Below are positions 50,808 to 60,171 of a stretch of 64,000 bases of DNA, piece after piece. The translations under genes were made by a program, and so were the position numbers. The stretch comes from Polynucleobacter sp. (GTDB taxonomy: Bacteria; Pseudomonadota; Gammaproteobacteria; Burkholderiales; Burkholderiaceae). Where the stretch lies: assembly GCF_030693775.1 (NCBI RefSeq), contig NZ_JAUXZY010000001.1:1-64000 (forward strand). The letters run 5' to 3'. Each line of letters starts with the position of its first letter. Position 1 is the stretch's first letter. Under the pieces are notes generated by a model. That model searched no databases, was not told where the DNA came from, and saw only the letters and a list, made by a program, of their open reading frames with translations.

Positions 50808-51563
50808 TTAGGGATGTTGTTGACGGAGTACCAACTCCATCAACTCCCAGTCTGCTTGCTGTGTAACCTTAAAATTGCGTGTTGAGCCCTTGATTAATAA
50901 AGGTTTTCCACCCAAGCGTTCAACTGCGCTAGCCTCATCCGTCACCTCTGCGCGATCCGAAACAGCACTTTCCAGTGCGTCGTATAAGTCTCTAAGTCGA
51001 AACATTTGAGGGGTTTGCGCCTGCCAAATGGCATCCCGCGAAATCGTGCACTCAATCCACTCGCTACTTGGCGTACTCTGTTTTAGGGTGTCTGCCACCG
51101 GCATGGCCAAGATGCCGCCATGGAATCGGTCTCCGGAGTCGGCATCCAAGACACCATGAATTAAATCTTGAATAGCGCCAGATGTAATGCCTGGCCTAGC
51201 AGCGTCATGCACCAAAATCCAATCTTCACCCGGAAGATCAGCTTCCAGCATTGCCCGCAGGGTATTTAATACGGTTTCTTGACGCGTTGGGCCGCCAGTT
51301 GGCAGAAAGTAGTTGGGCTTGGTATTGAGTAAAGCGCTGCTGCTTTCCTGAAACTCAGAAAAATCACCCGATGCGTGCATGCTGGGGCTGACCCCAACCC
51401 AAATCGATTCAATCTCTGGTGTTGCAATCAGCGCCTCGAGCGCATACGCCAGCATGGGCTTGCCTGCAAGGACGCGAAGCTGCTTGGGAACCGCGCCGCC
51501 CAAACGAGACCCGGTACCGGCGGTCGGCAAAATCGCATGGCATGAAGAAAGAATATCGCGCAT
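50808..51563 (-). CDS. ispD: 2-C-methyl-D-erythritol 4-phosphate cytidylyltransferase
   Basis: Third enzyme of the MEP pathway; makes CDP-methylerythritol. From ATG 51563 the product has 251 residues with the nucleotidyltransferase motif ILPTAGTGSRLGGAVPKQL (about 10-28), VHDAARPGI and IKGSTRNFKVTQQADWELME at the end. The longer frame to 51602 overlaps the divergent mfd start and is unlikely. TATAGA or TAGAAT sits within 5-7 nt of the ATG. It is followed by ispF. Confidence 0.95.
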   Translation of the reverse strand: MRDILSSCHAILPTAGTGSRLGGAVPKQLRVLAGKPMLAYALEALIATPEIESIWVGVSPSMHASGDFSEFQESSSALLNTKPNYFLPTGGPTRQETVLNTLRAMLEADLPGEDWILVHDAARPGITSGAIQDLIHGVLDADSGDRFHGGILAMPVADTLKQSTPSSEWIECTISRDAIWQAQTPQMFRLRDLYDALESAVSDRAEVTDEASAVERLGGKPLLIKGSTRNFKVTQQADWELMELVLRQQHP

Positions 51564-51586
51564 GTCTGATTCTATAATGAGGCTAG

Positions 51587-54500
51587 ATGTCGGATGGAAC
51601 AAATCAAGCGCCCCCCATACCTGCTCCGCGGGCTGGGCAGCGCTTTACCTTTTCCGGCCTGGTTGGCTCTGCTGATGCCGCCCTAATCGCTCAATCTGCT
51701 CTTCGGCACCGGGCTGATTTTTCCGTCATGGTGGTGTTTTGCGCTCAAGCACAAGAAGCGCAGCGCCTCCTAGAGGAAATCCCTGCTTTTGCCCCACAGC
51801 TAAAAACACGGTTGCTGCCTGACTGGGAGATTCTTCCCTATGATCATTTTTCGCCCCATCAGGATTTAGTCTCCGAGCGCCTCGCTACCCTCTATGAAAT
51901 GCTGGCGGGTACCTGTGACATTGTCTTAGTGCCAGTCACTACCGCGCTACAACGGCTGGGGCCGCCTGACTTCCTATCCGGCCATACCTTTTTCTTTCGG
52001 CAAGGCGATCGCCTCAATGAAAGCGCCCTGCGACTGCAGCTACAACAAGCCGGCTATGACCCCGTCAGCGCGGTAATGCGCCCCGGCGAATACAGCGTGC
52101 GTGGCGGCCTGATTGATTTATTCCCGATGGGATCTGCGCTGCCGTATCGATTGGATTTGTTCGGCGATGAAATTGAGCAAATACGCGCGTTTGATCCGGA
52201 TACGCAGCGGAGCTTGTACCCCGTCAAGGAAATTCGCTTACTACCGGGCCATGAGTTTCCTTTTGACGATGCGGCGCGCACTGCGTTTCGCAATCGCTGG
52301 CGTGAAGTATTTGAGGGTGACCCAACCCGTTGCTCCATTTATAAAGATGCCAACTTGGGTATCCCGAGTGCAGGGATTGAATCCTACTTACCTCTCTTTT
52401 TTGACGAGTCTGCCACCCTATTTGATTATTTCCCGCGCTCGGGCGATCCGGTTTGGCTCGTTACCGTCGGCGATGCAGAAGAAACGATTCGCGGTTTTTG
52501 GAAAGACACCGAGCAACGGTATGCATTCTTAAAGCACGACTTAGATCGACCGATACTCGCGCCTAAAGCACTCTTTTTAGACGTTGATCAATTTTTTAGT
52601 CTTTCAAAAATCAGCGCGCGTCTTGTGCTCAATCGCAACGGCATTGTTTCGAATGTAGAAGCGAACGAGCCGCCCCAGTTTTTATCGGTGCCGGACGTGG
52701 GCATTCACCGCCGCGAACATGATCCGATTGGGCGACTACGCCATCAGGTTGCGCAGGCGCATCGCCGCATTGTGATTTGCTGCGATAGCGCTGGTCGCCG
52801 TGAATCCATTCGCGCACTCCTGGATGAAAGCAATGCGGTATCAGCCAATGGCGGCGGAATTCTTCATCCGCTTGAGCCAGTGCTCCTCGATGATTTAGCC
52901 TCCTTTGTTAAAGGTACAGCGCCCTTCGCCTTAGTTGTCTCCCCACTTTTAAATGGCTTTGATTGGCCCAGTCAGGGCCTCCTCTTTATTACGGAGGCCG
53001 AGCTATTTACGCTCACTACGCGTCAGCGACGCAAAGATAGCAGTAAGGAAGCAAGTGATCCTGACATGCTCTTTAAGGATTTGGCTGAACTCAAGATCGG
53101 CGATCCGGTAGTACATGTGGAACATGGCATTGGCCGCTACCAAGGTTTGGTGTTGCTCAACCTAGCCCCTCCAAAAGAAGCGCCTATTTTCGAAGAATTT
53201 TTGCATCTCATTTACGCGAACAACGCCACCTTATACGTACCAGTCCATCAACTGCAATTGGTGACGCGCTATGCTGGCGCAGACCCCGATTCAGCGCCGC
53301 TGCATCAATTGGGCTCCGGTCAGTGGGATAAAGCCAAGCGTAAGGCTGCGCAGCAAATTCGGGATACTGCCGCTGAGTTGTTGAGCCTGTATGCAGCCCG
53401 AGCAATACGCCAAGGGCATGCCTTTGAATATTCAGCGCACGATTACGCTGCGTTTGCGGAAAGTTTTGGCTTTGAAGAAACGCCCGATCAAGCCAATGCC
53501 ATTGCAGCAGTGATTGGCGATATGACCAGCGGCACTCCAATGGACCGCTTGGTATGCGGTGATGTGGGATTCGGCAAAACCGAAGTTGCCTTGCGGGCCA
53601 GTTTTATTGCAGTCATGGGCGGCAAGCAAGTCGCGATACTCGCACCAACCACCCTCCTCGCCGAGCAGCATGTGGCTACCTGGAAAGACCGCTTTGCCGA
53701 CTGGCCAGTCCGCATCGTCGAGCTGTCGCGCTTTAGGACCAGCAAGGAAATCAATGCCGCCTTGCAAGCCATTGCGAGTGGTGAAGCCGATATCGTCATT
53801 GGCACCCATAAATTGCTTTCGAAAGAAACGCAGTTTGCACGCTTAGGTCTCGTGATCGTCGATGAAGAGCACCGCTTTGGGGTGCGCCAAAAAGATGCAC
53901 TCAAAGCACTGCGGGCTGAAGTTGATATTTTGACGCTCACCGCTACCCCGATTCCAAGAACCTTGGGAATGGCGATGGAAGGATTGCGGGAGTTTTCTGT
54001 CATCGCAACCGCACCGCAAAAGCGCCTCGCAATCAAGACCTTTGTGCGACGTGAAGGCGATGGGGTTGTGCGCGAGGCAGTACTGCGCGAAATTAAACGC
54101 GGCGGGCAAGTTTACTTTTTACACAATGAAGTAGAAACCATTGAGAATCGCCGCCATGCTTTGCAAACCTTGATCCCGGAGGCGCGCATTTGTGTTGCGC
54201 ATGGGCAAATGCATGAACGTGAGCTGGAGTCGGTGATGCGGGAGTTTGTAACCCAGCGCAGCAACATCTTGCTCTGCACCACCATCATTGAAACCGGCAT
54301 TGACGTTCCCACTGCAAACACCATCATCATGCACCGCGCCGATAAATTTGGCTTGGCACAGCTGCATCAATTGCGTGGCCGTGTTGGTCGATCACACCAT
54401 CAGGCTTACGCGTATTTATTGGTGCCAGATCCAGAGGCGCTCAGCAAGCAAGCCAAATTGCGACTCGATGCGATTCAGGCAATGGAAGAATTGGGCTCCG

Positions 54501-55141
54501 GCTTTTATCTGGCAATGCATGATTTAGAAATTCGGGGTGCGGGTGAAGTGCTGGGCGATAAACAATCGGGTGATATTCATGAAATTGGATTTCAGCTCTA
54601 TACCGAGATGCTCAATCGCGCAGTCAAATCTCTGCGTAGTGGAAAGGAGCCTGATTTATTAGCCCCTCTCCAGGTCACAACCGATGTCAATTTGGGCGTT
54701 CCAGCGCTACTGCCAGAAGATTATTGCCCCGATGTGCATGAGCGTCTATCGCTGTATAAACGCTTTGCGGGAAGCTCCGACTTTTCCGAGTTAATGGGTT
54801 TGCGCGAGGAGTTAGTCGATCGCTTTGGCGATCTGCCAGATCCCGCTAAATCCTTTTACGAAACCCATCGCCTCCGCCTTGAAATGAGTGGCTTTGGTAT
54901 CAAGAAAATTGATGCTGGGCCAACTGCCATTCAGATAACCTTTATCCCCAATCCCCCGATTGATTCGCTGCGCATTATTCAGTTGGTGCAATCCAATAAA
55001 CAGGTTTTACTCAACGGCCAAGATCGCCTCAAGGTATTACCCCAAAAGGCGGGCGACTTTGATAAATTAGAGCAGCGCTTAGATCAAATACGCCGGCTTT
55101 TAAAGCACCTGAATGCATCCGCAACATTGATGAGCGCCTAA
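51587..55141 (+). CDS. mfd: Transcription-repair coupling factor
   Basis: Removes stalled RNA polymerase and recruits UvrABC. The 1184 residues have the UvrB-like N-terminal part (up to about 400), the RNA polymerase interaction domain around 480-560 (IGDPVVHVEHGIGRY), the helicase with Walker A CGDVGFGKTEVALRA (about 655), DEEH (about 757), TATPIPRTLGM and QLHQLRGRVGRS, and a C-terminal TRCF domain. TATAAT at 51573-51578 is 8 nt before the ATG. Confidence 0.97.
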   Translation: MSDGTNQAPPIPAPRAGQRFTFSGLVGSADAALIAQSALRHRADFSVMVVFCAQAQEAQRLLEEIPAFAPQLKTRLLPDWEILPYDHFSPHQDLVSERLATLYEMLAGTCDIVLVPVTTALQRLGPPDFLSGHTFFFRQGDRLNESALRLQLQQAGYDPVSAVMRPGEYSVRGGLIDLFPMGSALPYRLDLFGDEIEQIRAFDPDTQRSLYPVKEIRLLPGHEFPFDDAARTAFRNRWREVFEGDPTRCSIYKDANLGIPSAGIESYLPLFFDESATLFDYFPRSGDPVWLVTVGDAEETIRGFWKDTEQRYAFLKHDLDRPILAPKALFLDVDQFFSLSKISARLVLNRNGIVSNVEANEPPQFLSVPDVGIHRREHDPIGRLRHQVAQAHRRIVICCDSAGRRESIRALLDESNAVSANGGGILHPLEPVLLDDLASFVKGTAPFALVVSPLLNGFDWPSQGLLFITEAELFTLTTRQRRKDSSKEASDPDMLFKDLAELKIGDPVVHVEHGIGRYQGLVLLNLAPPKEAPIFEEFLHLIYANNATLYVPVHQLQLVTRYAGADPDSAPLHQLGSGQWDKAKRKAAQQIRDTAAELLSLYAARAIRQGHAFEYSAHDYAAFAESFGFEETPDQANAIAAVIGDMTSGTPMDRLVCGDVGFGKTEVALRASFIAVMGGKQVAILAPTTLLAEQHVATWKDRFADWPVRIVELSRFRTSKEINAALQAIASGEADIVIGTHKLLSKETQFARLGLVIVDEEHRFGVRQKDALKALRAEVDILTLTATPIPRTLGMAMEGLREFSVIATAPQKRLAIKTFVRREGDGVVREAVLREIKRGGQVYFLHNEVETIENRRHALQTLIPEARICVAHGQMHERELESVMREFVTQRSNILLCTTIIETGIDVPTANTIIMHRADKFGLAQLHQLRGRVGRSHHQAYAYLLVPDPEALSKQAKLRLDAIQAMEELGSGFYLAMHDLEIRGAGEVLGDKQSGDIHEIGFQLYTEMLNRAVKSLRSGKEPDLLAPLQVTTDVNLGVPALLPEDYCPDVHERLSLYKRFAGSSDFSELMGLREELVDRFGDLPDPAKSFYETHRLRLEMSGFGIKKIDAGPTAIQITFIPNPPIDSLRIIQLVQSNKQVLLNGQDRLKVLPQKAGDFDKLEQRLDQIRRLLKHLNASATLMSA

Positions 55142-55200
55142 ACGTGGAAAGCGTACAAAAGCCATCCCTTTTTAAAGCAAAATTCGCTTACTATGGTGTT

Positions 55201-55218
55201 ATGAGTAGCCCACTATGA
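55201..55218 (+). CDS. Leader micro-ORF of serB (MSSPL)
   Basis: A five-codon frame ATG AGT AGC CCA CTA TGA whose stop overlaps the serB ATG (ATGA). It has no Shine-Dalgarno; a TACTAT hexamer at 55189-55194 lies exactly 6 nt upstream. Two of the five residues are serine. It may couple translation of serB; this is a prediction from the arrangement only. Confidence 0.35.
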   Translation: MSSPL

Positions 55219-56111
55219 GTCTTGGTCAAATTATTGTTGTCCTATCCACGGCCCCGATCGATCGCGGCTTATCCAATACCTTGGGCAATTTGGCCACCAA
55301 TTTAGGTCTATCCCTCAAGCCCTACGATCAACTGGGCTCCATCGCGGTTGGCAACACCCACGCACAGCGCTGGCAAGTGTCCCGCGAGCTTGCTCCAACC
55401 GAGCGTGAGGCCTTTCGAAAGCTGGCCTCTACCCTTAGCCTTGATCTGGCATTTTTAGCCCCCGCCTTTAATCCCAGTCGCCTACGGATTTTGGCGATGG
55501 ATATGGACTCCACCTTAATCAATATTGAGTGCATTGATGAGATTGCCGATTTTGCTGGCAAGAAAGCGGAGGTAGCAGCAATTACCGAGGCCACCATGCG
55601 CGGTGAGATTGCCAACTTTAGTGAAAGTTTGCGGCGCCGTGTTGCACTACTTAACGGCATTTCAGAATTGGTACTGGAAGCGGTTTACCGAGAACGACTC
55701 CGACCTAATCCGGGTGCAACTGAATTGCTAGGCGCTGCCAATGCAGCGGGTTTGCATACCATTCTGGTCTCTGGTGGCTTTACCTTTTTTACGCAGCGCA
55801 TGCAGCGCGATCTCGGCTTTACAGAAACGCATGCCAATACCTTAGAAATTCAGGATGGCAAATTAACCGGTGTAGTGCTCGGCGATATCGTGGATGCGAG
55901 CGGCAAGGCGATGCATGTAAAAAATGCATGCAAGGCCTTGGGCTGTAAAAAGACTGCGACTATTACCATCGGTGATGGCGCTAATGATTTATTGATGATG
56001 GATGGATCGGGTCTCAGCATTGCCTACCGAGCCAAGCCCTTGGTCAAAGAAAAAGCCGACGCGGCGTTTGACCGAGTCGGCTTAGACGCCACATTGGCGT
56101 TGATTGCGTAA
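55215..56111 (+). CDS. serB: Phosphoserine phosphatase
   Basis: Last step of serine synthesis. The 298-residue HAD-superfamily enzyme has an N-terminal ACT-like region of about 80 residues, motif I MDMDSTLINIECIDEIADFAG (nucleophile Asp about residue 96), motif II near LVSGGFTFF and motif III/IV TIGDGANDLLMM. Start ATG 55215 has no Shine-Dalgarno of its own but overlaps the stop of a five-codon frame, so coupling is possible. Confidence 0.96.
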   Translation: MSLGQIIVVLSTAPIDRGLSNTLGNLATNLGLSLKPYDQLGSIAVGNTHAQRWQVSRELAPTEREAFRKLASTLSLDLAFLAPAFNPSRLRILAMDMDSTLINIECIDEIADFAGKKAEVAAITEATMRGEIANFSESLRRRVALLNGISELVLEAVYRERLRPNPGATELLGAANAAGLHTILVSGGFTFFTQRMQRDLGFTETHANTLEIQDGKLTGVVLGDIVDASGKAMHVKNACKALGCKKTATITIGDGANDLLMMDGSGLSIAYRAKPLVKEKADAAFDRVGLDATLALIA

Positions 56112-56139
56112 CGCGTTTCCTTACGCAATCGATCCAGTT

Positions 56140-57324
56140 TTACAAACGCTCGAATACCACCGCGATGCCTTGACCGCCACCAATACACATGGTGACCAAA
56201 GCGTACTTGCCATTCACGCGCTGTAATTCATGAATCGCTTTGGTTGCAATCGCAGCGCCTGAGCAACCAATCGGATGACCAAGGGCAATCGCACCGCCGT
56301 TCACATTCGTCTTAGCAGGATCTAATCCCAGACCTTTGGTAACCGCCAATGCCTGAGCAGCAAAGGCCTCATTGGATTCAATCACATCAATCTGATCCAA
56401 CTTTAATCCCGCGCGCGTCAATGCAATTTTAGATGCAGGGATGGGACCCTCGCCCATAATGTGATTGGGCACACCAGCAACAGCGTAGGACACTAAGCGG
56501 GCAATCGGCTTTTGACCGGCTTTCGCAGCAGCATCAGCAGCGGCCAAGACAAAGAAGGCTGCGCCATCATTAATGCCAGATGCATTACCTGCAGTCACGG
56601 TACCGCCCTCTTTTTTGAAAACTGCTTTCATCTTACTTAGCGTTTCCATCGTAGTGTCAGGCTTGCAATGTTCGTCGGTATCAAATACCACATCGCCTTT
56701 GCGCGACTTAATCGTAATTGGAACGATTTGGGACTTGAAGCGACCCTCTTTAATGGCAACGGCAGCACGGCGATGTGACTCAACCGCAAACGCATCTTGC
56801 TCTTCACGCGTCAGCTTCCATTTTTCAGCGAGGTTTTCCGCAGTCACACCCATATGTCCAACGCCAAATGGATCGGTTAACACAGCAACCATCAGGTCAA
56901 TCATTTTGGTATCGCCCATGCGTGCACCACTGCGCATTGCAGGCGAACCGTACATACCGCGCGACATCACTTCAACACCGCCGCCAACGCCATAGTCGCA
57001 ATCATTGAGCATGATGGCTTGCGAGGTCGTAACAATCGCTTGCAGGCCAGAGCTGCACAGGCGATTTAAAGACATCGCTACCGACTCCATTGGTAAGCCT
57101 GCCTGAATCGAGGCAACGCGCGCAACGTAGGCATAGCGACTATCGGTTGGAATGGTATTACCGACCGTAACGTAATTGATATCTTGGGGATTAACGCCGG
57201 ACCGCGCGACCGCTTCTTTCATGACGATGCCGCCGAGTTCGGATGGCTCCATGCTACTCAGACTGCCATTAAAGGCACCAATGGCGGAACGGACCGCACT
57301 TAATACAACGACTTCACGACTCAT
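56140..57324 (-). CDS. phaA: Acetyl-CoA acetyltransferase / beta-ketothiolase (PhaA/BktB type)
   Basis: Condenses two acetyl-CoA to acetoacetyl-CoA, the first step of PHB synthesis. The 394-residue thiolase has nucleophile Cys in SLNRLCSSGLQAIVT (about residue 90), the base-pair motif GGAIALGHPIGCSGA and CIGGGQGIAVVFE at the C-terminus. It lies near phaC/phaB/phaR but separated from phaB by rimO and phaR. It could be the BktB rather than PhaA paralog; sequence alone does not decide. Confidence 0.92.
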   Translation of the reverse strand: MSREVVVLSAVRSAIGAFNGSLSSMEPSELGGIVMKEAVARSGVNPQDINYVTVGNTIPTDSRYAYVARVASIQAGLPMESVAMSLNRLCSSGLQAIVTTSQAIMLNDCDYGVGGGVEVMSRGMYGSPAMRSGARMGDTKMIDLMVAVLTDPFGVGHMGVTAENLAEKWKLTREEQDAFAVESHRRAAVAIKEGRFKSQIVPITIKSRKGDVVFDTDEHCKPDTTMETLSKMKAVFKKEGGTVTAGNASGINDGAAFFVLAAADAAAKAGQKPIARLVSYAVAGVPNHIMGEGPIPASKIALTRAGLKLDQIDVIESNEAFAAQALAVTKGLGLDPAKTNVNGGAIALGHPIGCSGAAIATKAIHELQRVNGKYALVTMCIGGGQGIAVVFERL

Positions 57325-57394
57325 AGTAATCCCCTTAAATTAAGCATTGCATCTGAAAAGCATTCATTCTCTAAAGGCTTTTTTACCTGATTGC

Positions 57395-58753
57395 CTACAA
57401 TTGAGCAATTAGGTCGTGCCCCTGTGTATCTACGATTGTTCCGCGCACAAAATCCCCCACCCGATAGCGCTTGGACGGCTTACTGATCGGCAAAATCCGC
57501 ACGATTCCATCGATTTCGGGGGCATCGCCCGCGGTGCGGCCAAATCCACCCGCCTCGCTTACCTGATCAACCAAAATGGAGATGCGTTTGCCCACCTGAC
57601 TTTTGAGTCGATTAACCGAAATTGCTTCGGCTTTGGCCATAAATCGGGCCTGGCGCTCATCCCGAATCGACTGATCCAGGGCGCCTTCCAGTGCATTGGC
57701 TGTGGCACCCGCCACCGGAGAATAGGCAAAGCACCCCGCTCGATCAATTTGCGCTTGATCTAAAAAATCCAATAAATAGCTAAACTCTTCTTCAGTTTCC
57801 CCGGGGAATCCAGCAATGAAAGTGCTGCGGATGACTAACTCAGGGCAAGTTGCGCGCCATGCCTCTATGCGATCTAAATTACGCTCACCACTAGCAGGAC
57901 GCTTCATCCGCTTGAGCACATCGGGATGGGCATGCTGCAATGGAATGTCAAGGTAAGGCAAGAGTCCATAGCCATGCTCTTTAAACTCAGCCATGATCGG
58001 CAATACATCATCGACGTGCGGATAGGGATAGACGTAATGCAAGCGTACCCACGCTTGATGTTCACGCGCAATTTGATTAAGGGCGCTGACTAAATCCAGC
58101 ATCTTTGTTTTGAGAGGCTTGCCATCCCAGAAGCCGGTGCGGTATTGCACATCAACGCCATAGGCGCTGGTATCTTGCGACACAACGAGTAGTTCTTTCA
58201 CGCCAGATTCAAATAGACGCTTTGCCTCGAGCAGGACTTCGCCAATCGGCCGAGATACTAAGTCACCACGCATGCTAGGAATGATGCAAAACGTACAGCG
58301 GTGGTTACAGCCTTCCGATATCTTTAAATAGGCGTAATGTTTTGGTGTGAGCTTGACGCCAATAGGCGGCAGTAAATCAGTAAACGGGTCGTGGGGCTTG
58401 GGTAAATGCAAATGAATTGCTTGCATCACTTCGGCTGTGGCATGAGGCCCCGTTACTGCAAGCACTTTAGGATGAATGCTTTTAATTAAATCAGAGCCAT
58501 CGTCATTTTTACGCGCGCCAAGGCAGCCCGTCACAATCACCTTGCCGTTTTCAGACAAGGCTTCACCAATGGCTGCAAGAGACTCTTCGACAGCCGAATC
58601 AATAAAGCCGCAGGTATTGACTACGACTAGATCGGCGCCGGAGTAATCCTTTGCGGTCTCATAACCCTCCGCGCTCAATTGCGTGAGGATGAGCTCTGAA
58701 TCAACTAGCGCCTTAGGGCATCCTAAGGAAACAAAACCAACCTTGCCCGCCAC
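57395..58753 (-). CDS. rimO: Ribosomal protein S12 methylthiotransferase RimO
   Basis: Radical SAM enzyme that adds a methylthio group to Asp of S12. The 452 residues have the N-terminal cluster cysteines ([26 protein letters not shown]), the radical SAM CxxxCxxC in GCNHRCTFC (about 147-155) and a C-terminal TRAM domain (about 380-450). It follows phaR directly on the same strand and precedes the thiolase. Confidence 0.97.
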   Translation of the reverse strand: MAGKVGFVSLGCPKALVDSELILTQLSAEGYETAKDYSGADLVVVNTCGFIDSAVEESLAAIGEALSENGKVIVTGCLGARKNDDGSDLIKSIHPKVLAVTGPHATAEVMQAIHLHLPKPHDPFTDLLPPIGVKLTPKHYAYLKISEGCNHRCTFCIIPSMRGDLVSRPIGEVLLEAKRLFESGVKELLVVSQDTSAYGVDVQYRTGFWDGKPLKTKMLDLVSALNQIAREHQAWVRLHYVYPYPHVDDVLPIMAEFKEHGYGLLPYLDIPLQHAHPDVLKRMKRPASGERNLDRIEAWRATCPELVIRSTFIAGFPGETEEEFSYLLDFLDQAQIDRAGCFAYSPVAGATANALEGALDQSIRDERQARFMAKAEAISVNRLKSQVGKRISILVDQVSEAGGFGRTAGDAPEIDGIVRILPISKPSKRYRVGDFVRGTIVDTQGHDLIAQL

Positions 58754-58755
58754 AA

Positions 58756-59310
58756 CTAGTCGTTTTCTTTTTTAGGCGTGGGAGGTGTAAAAGGAAATCC
58801 CTTAAACATACTTTGCGAACTTTGCATCTGCTCTTGCATCTTCATAAACAGATCTTTGCTTTGCTCCATGTAGTTGCCCATGAGGCCTTGCATCATCGGG
58901 TTCTGCATATTCATGGCTTGCGCCCATGCATCGGCACCGCCAGTAACACCTTTGGATTGATCGTGTAGGGTCCCATGAATATCAACAAAGGACTGCATGG
59001 TTTTTTCCAAGTAATTGCCCATCAGGCCTTGCATGGAGTTGCCATAAAAACGAATAATTTGCGATAGCATCTGTGAAGAAAAGACCGGAGAACCGCAGGC
59101 CTCTTCTTCCAAGATAATTTGCATCAAAATATTGCGCGTCAGATCGTCTTCGGTTTTGGCATCGACTACTTTGAATGCCTCATTTGCCATCACCAAGCCT
59201 TTGATATCGACCAAGGTTACATACGTGCTGGTTTGCGTATCGTAAAGGCGGCGATTAGGGTACTTCTTAATCAGCCGCTCTTCACCCGCTCGTTTTGTTC
59301 TGGTTGCCAT
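58756..59310 (-). CDS. phaR: Polyhydroxyalkanoate synthesis repressor PhaR
   Basis: DNA- and granule-binding repressor of phasin/PHB genes. From ATG 59310 (GGAGG 9 nt upstream) the product has 184 residues with the PHB/PHA accumulation regulator DNA-binding domain ([19 protein letters not shown] near residue 15) and repeated [22 protein letters not shown] helices in the C-terminal part that likely bind PHB. It lies between phaB and rimO. Confidence 0.95.
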   Translation of the reverse strand: MATRTKRAGEERLIKKYPNRRLYDTQTSTYVTLVDIKGLVMANEAFKVVDAKTEDDLTRNILMQIILEEEACGSPVFSSQMLSQIIRFYGNSMQGLMGNYLEKTMQSFVDIHGTLHDQSKGVTGGADAWAQAMNMQNPMMQGLMGNYMEQSKDLFMKMQEQMQSSQSMFKGFPFTPPTPKKEND

Positions 59311-59364
59311 ATCCCCAATCCTCCGCACTACATGAATGCAATAAACGACAGTTTAGCTCCAGAA

Positions 59365-60105
59365 TTATCCGGTATGGATGCCGCCGTTGAGGGAGAAATC
59401 GGCTCCGGTAGCAAATGCAGCGTCATCTGAAGCGATATAGGCGCACATGGAGGCGATTTCATCGGGGGTTCCCAGGCGTTTTACTGGAATGGCGGCAACA
59501 ATCTTTTCGAGCACATCGGGCCGAATTGCCTTGACCATATCGGTTGCAATATAGCCAGGGGAGACCGTATTGATGGTGACCCCTTTTCCGGCCACTTCTT
59601 GCGCCAGAGCCATCGTGAAGCCATGTAAACCGGCTTTAGCGGTGGAGTAATTGGTCTGCCCAAACTGCCCTTTTTGGCCGTTGACGGAGGAAATATTGAT
59701 GACCCGACCCCAGTTATTGTCGATCATGCCCTCGATCACCTGCTTGGTGACGTTAAACAGGGAATTGAGGTTAGTGTCGATGACCGCCTTCCAGTCCTCT
59801 GGCGTCATTTTGCGAAAGACGCTGTCCCGTGTAATACCAGCATTGTTGACCAGAATGTCAACGCGGCCTACTTCGGCTTTGACTTTGTCAAACGCCGCTA
59901 CAGTCGACGCCCAATCTGACACATTGCCTTCAGAGGCGATGAAGTTATAGCCCAGGTCTTTTTGCTCGCCAAGCCAACGATCGCGGCGCGGGGAATTTGG
60001 GCCACAGCCCGCAATAACCAAATGCCCTTTTTTAGACAGCCGCTGGCAAATTGCGGTACCAATTCCGCCCATACCACCTGTTACATAAGCAATTCGTTGT
60101 GTCAT
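59365..60105 (-). CDS. phaB: Acetoacetyl-CoA reductase
   Basis: NADPH-dependent reduction of acetoacetyl-CoA to (R)-3-hydroxybutyryl-CoA. The 246-residue short-chain dehydrogenase has TGGMGGIGTAICQRLSKKGH, the catalytic YSTAKAG (Tyr, Lys) and NTVSPGYIATDMV. The order on the minus strand is phaC-phaB-phaR. It is the classic PhaB type (not FabG) by its GGMGGIG N-terminus. Confidence 0.96.
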   Translation of the reverse strand: MTQRIAYVTGGMGGIGTAICQRLSKKGHLVIAGCGPNSPRRDRWLGEQKDLGYNFIASEGNVSDWASTVAAFDKVKAEVGRVDILVNNAGITRDSVFRKMTPEDWKAVIDTNLNSLFNVTKQVIEGMIDNNWGRVINISSVNGQKGQFGQTNYSTAKAGLHGFTMALAQEVAGKGVTINTVSPGYIATDMVKAIRPDVLEKIVAAIPVKRLGTPDEIASMCAYIASDDAAFATGADFSLNGGIHTG

Positions 60106-60171
60106 CGTATTACCCTCTTCTCTCTATATGTGCTGCGTCTAAAAGATATTGCATTAATTGATATTGATTAC

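Noticed and set aside
51550..51578. A full sigma-70 promoter for mfd
   Set aside because: The TATAAT at 51573 is good but no acceptable -35 is seen at 16-18 nt, so only the -10 element was noted.
53488..54036. 182-residue minus-strand frame
   Set aside because: Antisense to the helicase part of mfd; composition typical of a shadow frame.
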